Source: Oscarella lobularis
Lineage: Eukaryota; Porifera; Homoscleromorpha; Homosclerophorida; Oscarellidae
Direction: 5' to 3'
DNA: 64,000 nucleotides
Assembly: GCF_947507565.1 (NCBI RefSeq)
Contig: NC_089194.1
Span: 1,302,001 to 1,366,000, forward strand
This document shows, in pieces, positions 49,877 to 64,000 of this stretch; position 1 is the stretch's first letter, and each line of letters opens with the position of its first letter. The notes under the pieces were generated by a model. That model was not told the origin of the DNA. It did not search any database and saw only the letters and a program-made list of their open reading frames with translations. The translations under genes and the position numbers were made by a program.

Positions 49877-52384
49877 AGCGCCGCTCGCGCGCAACGAAAG
49901 GGAGACACCCCTCGAAAGATTCGTAGTTGAATACCTTGACTAAAGATACCGCATTTGTATTGTTAACAATAACTTTAGTTTCCATTCGTTGCGCGCGAGC
50001 GGCGCTTGCGATTCAAGCGCAAGGAACGCCACTCGCGCATAAGAAGTACTCTGTAGCGTTGGCGGGAACGCCCACTTTTGAGGGGCAAGTGTCTCCCGTT
50101 CGTTGCGCGCGAGCGACGCTTGCGGTTCAGGCGCAAGGAACGCCACTCTCGCATAAAAAGTACTTTGTAATGGGGCAAAGCAAGATAACGGGCAAAGCAA
50201 GATAACGGCAAAACAGTTTTGAGGCGAGATAACGGGCGAAACAGTTTTGAGGCGAGATAACGGGCAAAGCAAGATAACGGGCAAAGAAAGATAACGGGCG
50301 AAACAGTTTTGAGTTATCTCAAAACTGTTTTGCTCGTTATTTTGCTTCAAAACTGTAAATTTGCTTGTTATTTTGCTTCGAAACTGTTTTGCCCGTTATT
50401 TTGCTTCAAAACTGTAAATTTGCTTGTTATTTTGCTTCGAAACTGTTTTGCCCGTTATTTTGCTTCAAAACTGTAAATTTGCTTGTTATTTTGCTTCGAA
50501 ACTGTTTTGCCCGTTATTTTGCTTCAAAACTGTAATTTGCTTGTTATTTTGCTTCGAAACTGTTTTGCCCGTTATTTTGCTTCAAAACTGTAAATTTGCT
50601 TGTTATTTTGCTTCGAAACTGTTTTGCCCGTTATTTTGCTTCAAAACTGTAAATTTGCTTGTTATTTTGCTTCGAAACTGTTTTGCCCGTTATTTTGCTT
50701 CAAAACTGTAATTTGCTTGTTATTTTGCTTCGAAACTGTTTTGCCCGTTATTTTGCTTCAAAACTGTAAATTTGCTTGTTATTTTGCTTCGAAACTGTTT
50801 TGCCCGTTATTTTGCTTCAAAACTGTAAATTTGCTTGTTATTTTGCTTCGAAACTGTTTTGCCCGTTATTTTGCTTCAAAACTGTAAATTTGCTTGTTAT
50901 TTTGCTTCGAAACTGTTTTGCCCGTTATTTTGCTTCAAAACTGTAAATTTGCTTGTTATTTTGCTTCGAAACTGTTTTGCCCGTTATTTTGCTTCAAAAC
51001 TGTAATTTGCTTGTTATTTTGCTTCGAAACTGTTTTGCCCGTTATTTTGCTTCAAAACTGTAAATTTGCTTGTTATTTTGCTTCGAAACTGTTTTGCCCG
51101 TTATTTTGCTTCAAAACTGTAATTTGCTTGTTATTTTGCTTCGAAACTGTTTTGCCCGTTATTTTGCTTCAAAACTGTAAATTTGCTTGTTATTTTGCTT
51201 CGAAACTGTTTTGCCCGTTATTTTGCTTCAAAACTGTAAATTTGCTTGTTATTTTGCTTCGAAACTGTTTTGCCCGTTATTTTGCTTCAAAACTGTAAAT
51301 TTGCTTGTTATTTTGCTTCGAAACTGTTTTGCCCGTTATTTTGCTTCAAAACTGTAAATTTGCTTGTTATTTTGCTTCGAAACTGTTTTGCCCGTTATTT
51401 TGCTTCAAAACTGTAAATTTGCTTGTTATTTTGCTTCGAAACTGTTTTGCCCGTTATTTTGCTTCAAAACTGTAAATTTGCTTGTTATTTTGCTTCGAAA
51501 CTGTTTTGCCCGTTATTTTGCTTCAAAACTGTAATTTGCTTGTTATTTTGCTTCGAAACTGTTTTGCCCGTTATTTTGCTTCAAAACTGTAAATTTGCTT
51601 GTTATTTTGCTTCGAAACTGTTTTGCCCGTTATTTTGCTTCAAAACTGTAAATTTGCTTGTTATTTTGCTTCGAAACTGTTTTGCCCGTTATTTTGCTTC
51701 AAAACTGTAAATTTGCTTGTTATTTTGCTTCGAAACTGTTTTGCCCGTTATTTTGCTTCAAAACTGTAAATTTCTTGTTATTTTGCTTCAAAACTGTTTT
51801 GCCCGTTAAACGAAAGATAACGGGTAAAGCAAGATAACGGGTAAAACAGTTTTGAGGCGAGATAACGGGCAAATTTACAGTTTTGAAGCAAAATAACGGG
51901 CTAACAGTTTTGAAGCAAAATAACGGGCAAACAGTTTTGAAGCAAAATAACAAGCAAATTTATAGTTTTGAAGCAAATAACGGGCAAACAGTTTTGAGGC
52001 GAGATAACTCAAAAACTGTTTCGCCTTGCTTTGCCCGTTGTCTTGCTTTGCTTCATTACAAAGTACTTTTTATGCGAGAGTGGCGTTCCTTGCGCCTGAA
52101 CCGCAAGCGTCGCTCGCGCGCAACGAACGGGAGACACTTGCCCCTCAAAAGTGGGCGTTCCCGCCAACGCTACAGAGTACTTTTTATGCGCGAGTGGCGT
52201 TCCTTGCGCCTGAACCGCAAGCGCCGCTCGCGCGCAACGAACGGGAGACACTTACCCCTCGAAAGTGGGCGTTCCCGCCAACATTACAAAGTACTTCTTA
52301 TGCGCGAGTGGCGTCCCTTGCGCCGCAAGCGTCGCTCGCGCGCAGCGAGTTGAAGATCGCAAAAAATTTTCAGAATTAGTTTTT
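49877..52384. mobile_element. large palindromic repeat element with satellite core
   Basis: The outer arms (about 49955-50170 and 52030-52350) are inverted copies rich in GTTGCGCGCGAGCG, GCGCAAGGAACGCCACT and TTGGCGGGAACGCCCACTTT. Inside them, shorter AAGATAACGGGCAAA/GTTTTGAGGCGAG repeats (50180-50320, 51810-52020) also mirror each other. The core is a tandem satellite. No transposase frame was found; frames reported in the core are only the repeat read without stops. Non-autonomous or satellite-derived element, identity unknown. Confidence 0.7.
50318..51808. repeat. 59-base tandem satellite, about 25 copies
   Basis: Unit GCTTGTTATTTTGCTTCGAA then ACTGTTTTGCCCGTTATTTT then GCTTCAAAACTGTAAATTT. 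Most units are 59 bases and a few are 57 (AA missing in CTGTAAAT). Each unit is itself a diverged dimer of a roughly 29-base motif around GTTATTTTGCTTC-AAACTGT. Copies are almost identical, implying recent amplification or conversion. Confidence 0.95.
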
Positions 52385-52502
52385 AGAAAGAGGCGTAGTT
52401 GGGGGACTGACTCGAACGCTAGCAGGGAGCTGCCGAAGGGCCTCAGTTCCGTGACCTACGTATCTCTTGATTCAAACTTAGACAATGAAAAACGATGCGC
52501 AG
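52385..52502 (+). repeat. right direct flank of the palindromic element
   Basis: Same-orientation copy of the sequence at 49729-49876, shorter by about 30 bases. Far longer than a normal target-site duplication. Confidence 0.75.
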
Positions 52503-52753
52503 CATGACTAAAAAGGAAATGATGCGCAACATTAAAGTGTCCTAAAAGTAAAGATATTGACTGCGGTCCCACCTCTGAAAGCAAAAGCTTCCGACGGGCC
52601 TGCGCCGCACTGAAACTTTAACTGTGATTAGAAATTTTGAAAGATTGTCAACCACGTGAAAAGAAAAAAACAACAACACCAACAACAACAACCACGCACA
52701 CTTAGTACTAGTATAGAGACAAAACACGTCAAAAGTTCAGCGCCACCAAACGC

Positions 52754-57733
<4,980 letters not shown>

Positions 57734-58499
57734 GACACGTGTGAACGTTGATATCGTGACATCATCATATTGAATTGACATCACGTGACAATGCTTCAGT
57801 CATTTTTATAAGATTTCCAATTTATGCCCCCCCACTTTCTACAGTAGCAGTTTTAGTTAATTTGCTGTTTTTAAAGTATGACGTCACTCGCTCAGCACTT
57901 AGCGCACGTCCTGCTTTTCTTGCCACTGTCTGAGCTGCTCCAGAAGAGTAACAAGAAGACTCTTGAAACTCAAGCCGAGGCACTGAAACGTGGTGATTTA
58001 TGCATGTCGTTTTTCTACGCCTCAACAGAATTTCTCGCACAGATGCGGGGGCCCCTTGAGCAAGGCGCGTCAAGTCAGCTGCATCCTCTCGCCACTAAGC
58101 GATCCCTCGCCGCACGCACCCGAGCTTCTCCTCATTCCTTTCACCTCCGCTTTTCCTCCAGGCCTCACGTATGCGACGGGAAGACCAACCAAGGTTTGTG
58201 TGTCTCTGCACATGCATTACACTGCATTTTCATTTTAGAAGTAGGTAGGACGGTTTAGAGGCTATATATAGTAGCACCCTTCCCTGCGGTTTAGACCTCA
58301 TCGTCTCTTTCAGCGATGATAGCTCGCTAGGATTTCCATTGGCTTGTAGCTAAGTTAGAAGACACGACGCCGACTACTTCATTGACTATTTCTTCTGACA
58401 TCAAAACACATTGATACTATAACCATTACACCAAACGTCAAAAAACGAGACAATTCTTGAACTAGTCATACGCAGAAGTCCCAACTCGAGTCTACGCCT
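57734..58499. other. intergenic, no gene seen
   Basis: Between the UBA1 start and the 3' end of the nuclease gene. Open frames of 80-126 codons on both strands have no domain, signal peptide or homology that I recognise. Must include the UBA1 promoter. Confidence 0.45.
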
Positions 58500-61400
58500 C
58501 TACTGAGGCACGAAGAACTTCATGTATACGGGATAGTGATCCGACACACTATTCCACGCGGCAAACGCTTTCATTCGATACTTCTTTGTGACATGATCAG
58601 AACCGACTTTAATACGTTGACGAAAGTCAGGAAAGACAAACGGCGAAGTCATTCTAAGGGGTTCTATGTGAAGAATTTCTGGATTGTATACGTGGCAATT
58701 CTCAACCCCCGGCTTGTTCTTTTGGGTCACCGGCCACACGTAGTCCAGTCTCTTGAACTTATCGTATTTTGTAAAAGTCGCACCTGACAGTCCAGCCATT
58801 TCACACCTTATAAGAAGAGTTGGAAAACAGTCGTCGCCGATTTCAAGTATATAATTAATTCTCTTACTTGTGCTTGGGATCAGTGAAGACGCGGTTAAAG
58901 TCGCCGAGAAGAAAGGCATTCGTCCTCTTTTCTTGCGGGACGTTTTTCTCAGCTTCTGCGCGGTATTTCTCCCCTGTAGTAACGCTGGCGCCGCTGTCTT
59001 CGTTTCTTACGTGGACGTTTATGAGAGTGAGCGCGACCACCGAATTTTTTTTCTAAGAAGGAAATGCATCTTTTCGTCACGCGCTATGTCGCAAGACTCT
59101 TACGAAGCTGCACATGAAAGCGGGACGAGCTTGTTTGCTGACAGTGCCTGTCATGTCGATTTCCTTGCAATCGCTCACAGAAATATGGCTCTTTACAGCG
59201 AATCCAAGCTCCCGCGTCTTCGACCAGTACCACATTTTATTAATCACGATATTATTTGTCTGTACAACGCCGGGCATCGATGTCGAGTCGTCGAACCTGT
59301 CGGGTCTTTTCGTTGGGCTCAATTCTTGCACGGCGACGATGTCAAATTTATCGAGAATCGTCTCGAATTCTTTCGCGAACACGATCTCTTTTCTTCTTTT
59401 GAAGGCGGACTGGTCGGCTGTTGGATCGATAGTCGGATCAAAAAATCGCATATTCCACGTGGCGACTTTGTATTTGGTGTTCGAGTGGGTGAACGTCACC
59501 GGTAGATGGTCACTTAGGTCTCGACTTCGAAACCTTGGCATGTATTTTCTTTTATTAGCCGGAAAACAAGCCAACATTTCGCGATTGTAATAAGTCATAC
59601 GATCGATTTGATCGACGATTGCGTATTGGTGAGCCTGCGGAGGACACGTCGAATTCTTAGTCGAAATTCTTGGCGATTGGTGAATGTCTGCACCCTTCGG
59701 AGTTTCTTCACCGGGGGGTGCGTTGTTGATTGTACCCATCGTCTTGTTCGCGTCGTCTGAGTGCTCCGGATAATAGGTGTACATTAGACGAACGTTTTTG
59801 CTGACTGCGAATCGATCGAAATGCGATTCTGGGTTTGCGTCGTCGCTGTTTTCGTTGAGCGTATCGCGATACGTCGTCGGTCCGGGATCAGGAAACTGCA
59901 TGTCTTTCCTATGCAAAGAGTAACTAGATCGGTCTACGAAAGTCGACTAATTGCGCTACGTACAAGATTTCCATTGTCGTGTTTGTGTCGTCGATCACAT
60001 TGGGTTTCGATGTTTGCGAATGTGACTTCTTACCTGCACCAATGTTAAAATCGCCAGCAATCATGACGATTCTGTTGCTCGATTTCATGTTGGCGATGCT
60101 TGATTGAATACGCCCCAGCTCTCTGTATCTAGTGGAGGCGTAACCGTTGGTCAGATGAACGTTATATATGGTGAATGTCTTTTTAAACGTCGTTACAGCC
60201 TCATTCTGCAAGAAAACCAAAACAATCATAGAAAAAATACTTCATGTTTTTCGCTTGTTTCTCTTTACCTACCTGAAAAGAACAATTCACGGCCGCTTTA
60301 AACAGGACCGTTTTGCAGGAGACAATTGAAAATTTATTCGAATCGTACACGAAAGCAAAGTTGTCGATCGCGTGGAGTTTCCGACCGGGCAAGAACTTGA
60401 GAATGTTGTCGCGAAAGAATGTGTACTCTTTGCTATTTTTATCGGTGAGCGTCGTTCCGACCTCCTGCAAAGCGAGTATCTCGGCTCTCTCAATAATATT
60501 TCGAAGTGTTTCTGCTTGCTCATCCCGGAACACGTGGAAGAACTTCTCCAGTCCTTGAATATTGAACGACCCAACTGTCAAAAGAGATCATAGAACGCGA
60601 CGTTATAGGAAGAAACAAAGAACGTACTCCTCGTTCCGCTCGGAAGGTAGTCGTCGTGAAATTTCATACCGGCTGGATCCAAGAGTCGGGCTTCCTTCAG
60701 AATTTCGCGCACGTCCTCTTCGATAAATCGTGCACCGCAGACGTAAGCTTTGCTGCAATCGGGCTTTTTCGGTGTCGCCGCACGGTACGGTGGGTCGCCC
60801 GGCTTGTTCGTAGCCTTGCAGAACGCGCCCGAGCTCCTCAGCGACACGAGTCCAGCAATGCTGACAATTTTTTTCCCCGCCGTTTTCGTGAACGTGAAGA
60901 AGGCCGAGCCGCTTAGCACCGTCTTTCCTTTGCATACGTCCAGTTGTTTGCACTTGAGAGCGATCAGTTTGTCCTTCTCATCGAATTTGCAATCTTGAAG
61001 GGCAGTGTTTATGCTCGGCATTTTCGTATCGTAACGGGCCGATTTGTGAGCGAGCCAAGTCGATAGGTAGACCTCTCGCCCTTTAATTGTTTCTTCCCTT
61101 AGCCCGTACTTAGACTTAACCGACTCGCTGCCCGTGAACCAAGACAAAAAAGGATAAACACTTGGTTCTTTTTTTGGCTTCCTGTAAAGTTGAATGAGAT
61201 AATGTCTACGCGCTTTCTTGAAATTCGCATGTTTTATCTCAATGCTATCTCCCAGAAACTCGAAATGCATCGTCGGCGTTGCGTCAGAAGGTAGGCACTC
61301 GGATCCTGTTAGTACAACTTGCGGCGACAGGAGAACGCCTTCACATATGCGCTTAACCGTCTTCGACCTCTTGGCACTCGGAGCGCCCGAGTCCGCCGAT

Positions 61401-61618
61401 GCGTACCCCGTTTGAGTGATGACTCCGAAAGCTTGGTAGCTTGCTTGAGCAGCCGGATTGCCGAAGTCGTTCGCCATAGTCGCCTCAATTGCGACGAACG
61501 ATCGGCGACTGATGCCGTGGCATGCGACTGGTGGCGGGACGACGCCGAGGAAGACGAGCAGCAGAGCGGCGGCGAGCATCTTCAGTGTGTGGAGCTCCAG
61601 AAGCGACTGGCACTCCAA
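58500..61618 (-). CDS. secreted trypsin-like pseudoprotease fused to two DNase I-like (EEP) domains
   Basis: At least six exons: 60628-61618, 60273-60574, 59964-60205, about 59086-59908, about 58869-59053 and a last exon ending at 58500. A signal peptide (MLAAALLLVFLGVVPPPVACHG) is preceded by 13 extra residues if the first Met is used. Exon 1 has a trypsin fold: CEGVLLSPQVVLTGSECL stands where GG-LI...TAAHC is expected, so the catalytic His is lost, and the Asp box is unrecognisable. Then come two endonuclease/exonuclease/phosphatase domains. EEP 1: SFNIQG, LALQEVG, NVHLTNG, AGDFNIG, RDLSDHLPV. EEP 2: ATWNMRFF, AVQELSP, NVHVRNE, LGDFNR, VSDHYPV. Both keep Asn, Glu, His, Asp-x-Asn and Asp-His, so nuclease or phosphodiesterase activity is expected outside the cell. 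No family with this order is known to me. Confidence 0.82.
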
Positions 61619-62590
61619 AGAGGATACACTCGGCCTTTCTACCCTCGTTGAGTAGCTAATAGGTCACACCCACCCAGCTTTTACCTACCTCAGCTAATAG
61701 CACATGCACGCGTGCCGACCCGTTTAAGATTAGAGTAGAGGCGGGTTGCATTTCAATCCCATTAATTCGTGTGAAGTCTGTGGCACATTTTGAGATTTGA
61801 AGTGAACTTATCTATTGCCCATCCCTAGATCACGAAAGAAACTTGTTTGATGCTTCAAAGGGTCTGTTTCTCCTTAGCATGCGACGCGTTAGCACCCCGC
61901 CCTTTGTTTGTTTCTATGCTTTTGTTTGTCGTCGTTTAGGGGTTTGACCTATAAGAAACGAAAGAGCCTCGGAAACAAAAACAATAGAACGTTTTCTCTC
62001 TGATGCGCATGGAAAGTAAGTCGCCCAATACCGTTGATCTCTTTGCTGTAGGAGACGCTACCTTGCCGTATACTAGCCTCTACGCAAGAGAGAAACGCAA
62101 GACTAAAGGCGGCGTCACGCCACCCCCTATTAGAAGTAGATAGACGGCGTGAAATGGTTCTGCATGGTACGCCACGACCATCTGTTCTTTAGAGAGAAGT
62201 AAGCAACTTTTGGCGTCATTATGTTGCTTGCGTTTAGCGGTGATTACACATCTGCCTCTTTGCAATGTGCTGAAATCATCTGAAAACACCGAAATGGTTC
62301 TTTTATCAGGACTAAATGGGCCTGGTAAGACACCGCCGATGATATCGTTTTTAAAAGAGGTTTTAAGAAATTTCTCTGTGCGTGGATGGATCTCAAAGTT
62401 GGCGCCAGTCGGCTCTTGCTAAAGCGTTCCGCGCGGGCAGTCAAAGGAAAGTTGAGTCTCGCCGTGGGGCCAAAATTGGATCCTCCCCGAGGCAAAATGC
62501 TTTTAGTCCGCGATGCTCTTTGCCACACTATAAGACTCTACTCAAAACGGCACTTCTACTCAGAGCGGGTCGCAACGCTATCGCCTAAAC
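61619..62590. promoter_or_regulatory. divergent intergenic region
   Basis: Lies between the start of the nuclease gene (minus) and the start of the secreted protein at 62591 (plus). Nothing coding recognised. Confidence 0.4.
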
Positions 62591-64000
62591 ATGACGACGC
62601 CTCTCGCCGCTCTCGTTTTTGTTCTCATGTCCAACGCCGGCTCCGCTTACTTCCTCGGCGATCCCGGCGTTTTCGATCAAATGATCAACAAGTACGGCAA
62701 CAGCATGGGCACAATGAACGAAACCGGTCTCAACATCTACATGATGGGCAACGCGCTCGTCGGCAAAGTGACGCCGCCGAGCGTCTTTCGCGTGCTCGAC
62801 TTTCTCAAACTCATGCTCCCCTCCGTCGCGACGACGCTCGGCATCGACGAGGCGAATCTCGACAGTCCGTTCAATTTTCCCGTCGACAATTTCACGTTGA
62901 ATATGGCCGAGAACGTTTGGTGCCTCGGCACGCAAGAACTACCGTCGATGCCTCTCATATCGCAATTCATGACTCTGTCCGACGTCACCGTGCTCGTTTG
63001 CCTCGAACTCGATCCCGAGGCGAATTCGCTTGCCGATCGACTTCAAGTGAGCGAGTTCGCGATAGCCGGCGTCTGGCAGATGGGTAGCATCGGTCTCGAA
63101 TTCAAATTCAGTCTCGTCGACTCGACGTATTATTTTCGCGGCGCGCCCACTACCGGTCTTCCCGTCGGCACGTTTATCGAGTATTTAGGTGCTAAGCTAC
63201 TTCCGGACGAATTCGCCACGCCTCTCAAGAATTCCGGACTCAATTCGTTTAGCATCGAGAATGCGCGTTTCATCGGCGTCTACGGTAGCGACGGTTTTGC
63301 TATCGGTCTATCCGGCGATCCGACTATACAAGGGTGGGGTAGCTTTCGTTGTCATGTCATTTTTACGCGTTACATCGAAAGAGAGTATCAAGAAAAGGGC
63401 GTCGCCGTGACGATCGCAATTAACTTTCCCAATTTCAAGCTCGCCAATCTCGTTCAAAGACTCTCCGGCTACGACATAAGCGACGTTCCGTTCCTCGGAA
63501 CGCTCACCATACCGGAAACGGGCGTCATCATCTCGACACGAGACTTGATACCGAACTATCTTCCCGAAGTCTTAAACGGGATCCTCGCACAAGCGAGGCC
63601 AATCTACAAAGGACTTACGTTTGCGACTGCTCTGCCTATCATACCCAATCAAGAAGCTGTCATTTTTGTCGTCCACATCGGCTCCGGCGGACTCAAGTTG
63701 ACGATCGCCGATCCGGGTCGTGCACTTACGTTGGGTAACATTCTCAGTGCCGTCATTCCTGACTTTTCACTAAGCGAACTTACCGTTCCGCCTGGAATAT
63801 CGAACATCGTTCAAACTCTTCTCAATATTCAACTGTTCAGCTTCTCGATCTCGACGAAGCCCAAGTGTATTGCCGTCGAATTCAAACTCGATCAAGCGTT
63901 CGAAGTCGTCCCAGGAATTGCACGCATTATTCATCCGTCGCTCTATATCAACGCAACGTTCTCCAAACCTCGTAAGATAGTGTTTAAGGCGGGCGGCTTT
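62591..64000 (+). CDS. secreted protein of unknown family, 3' end outside window
   Basis: Open frame of 470 codons without a stop up to the window edge, so either a long single exon or a first exon. Signal peptide MTTPLAALVFVLMSNAGSA. The body is hydrophobic-patterned, rich in Gly, Leu, Phe and Ile, with few Cys (CLGTQ, CLELD, CHVIF, KCIAV). Blocks such as LPSMPLISQFMTLSDVTV and VPFLGTLTIPETGVIISTRD look like repeats of a beta-rich module of about 100-200 residues, suggesting internal duplication. Codon use is strongly C/G-ending, unlike the complement genes. No known domain recognised; possibly a secreted structural or lipid-binding protein. Confidence 0.7.
   Translation, partial: MTTPLAALVFVLMSNAGSAYFLGDPGVFDQMINKYGNSMGTMNETGLNIYMMGNALVGKVTPPSVFRVLDFLKLMLPSVATTLGIDEANLDSPFNFPVDNFTLNMAENVWCLGTQELPSMPLISQFMTLSDVTVLVCLELDPEANSLADRLQVSEFAIAGVWQMGSIGLEFKFSLVDSTYYFRGAPTTGLPVGTFIEYLGAKLLPDEFATPLKNSGLNSFSIENARFIGVYGSDGFAIGLSGDPTIQGWGSFRCHVIFTRYIEREYQEKGVAVTIAINFPNFKLANLVQRLSGYDISDVPFLGTLTIPETGVIISTRDLIPNYLPEVLNGILAQARPIYKGLTFATALPIIPNQEAVIFVVHIGSGGLKLTIADPGRALTLGNILSAVIPDFSLSELTVPPGISNIVQTLLNIQLFSFSISTKPKCIAVEFKLDQAFEVVPGIARIIHPSLYINATFSKPRKIVFKAGGF

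Noticed and set aside
50424-51710. Open frames of 95-134 codons with repeated FASKLFCPLFCFKTV-type peptides
   Set aside because: They are the 59-base satellite read without stops; 59 is not a multiple of three, so all frames appear in turn and no gene is implied.
50318-51808. Regular repeats resembling a CRISPR array
   Set aside because: There are no unique spacers; the whole unit is repeated. It is a tandem satellite in a eukaryotic genome.
57878-58258. 126-codon plus-strand frame before UBA1
   Set aside because: No signal peptide, domain or splice pattern; overlapping frames of similar size on the other strand.

Overview
This is a eukaryotic, animal-type window. Genes are broken by very short introns (often 40-60 bases) with GT-AG ends, and the proteins are metazoan: complement C3-like and factor B-like proteins, CCP, CUB, Kunitz, Kazal and NTR modules, a CARD domain, AIG1/GIMAP-type GTPases, GFRalpha/GAS1-like domains, TEX264, UBA1 and a USP4/11/15-type deubiquitinase. 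Compactness and gene style suggest an early-branching animal, most likely a sponge (perhaps a homoscleromorph such as Oscarella); this is inference, because no sequence comparison could be run.

Bases 1-35,400 form an innate-immunity block. Two factor B-like genes on the minus strand (1-3061, cut by the window edge, and 10959-14646) share the layout CUB-CUB-CCP(4)-VWA-trypsin and are near-identical duplicates. Between them lie four AIG1/GIMAP-type GTPase loci on the same strand: a CARD-GTPase fusion, one pseudogene, and two genes ending in CaaX prenylation boxes. Next comes a minus-strand gene for a large secreted protein (nine CCP modules, a fucolectin-type domain, Kazal, two Kunitz, NTR; 14918-19078), a candidate complement regulator. 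It is divergent from, and about 400 bases away from, the first of two tandem plus-strand C3-like genes (19478-27044 and 27696-35377). Both C3-like genes carry an RRRR chain-processing site, an anaphylatoxin-like region, an Arg-Ser/Thr convertase-type site, a GCGEQ thioester and a C-terminal C345C/NTR domain. Only the second keeps the catalytic His of the thioester domain; the first has Asn.

Bases 35,400-39,560 are a tandem duplication of about 2.06 kb, each unit carrying a GPI-anchored GFRalpha/GAS1-like receptor gene with a different number of Thr-Asn/Asp-Ala-Pro repeats. Bases 39,700-48,435 hold a sulfotransferase, a short TEX264-like gene, a secreted two-module Cys-rich gene and a USP4/11/15-type deubiquitinase. 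Bases 49,730-52,500 are a large palindromic repeat element with a core of about 25 copies of a 59-base satellite. UBA1 (E1 enzyme) lies at 52754-57733 on the minus strand. Then comes a secreted protein joining a degenerate trypsin-like domain to two DNase I-like (EEP) domains (58500-61618, minus), and the start of an unrecognised secreted protein that runs off the right edge (62591-64000).

Inferred joint action: C3-like proteins would be processed and activated by a convertase built from the factor B-like proteases, with the CCP/Kunitz/NTR protein as a possible brake. The neighbouring GTPases and the secreted nuclease would fit a defence neighbourhood, but that link rests on position only.
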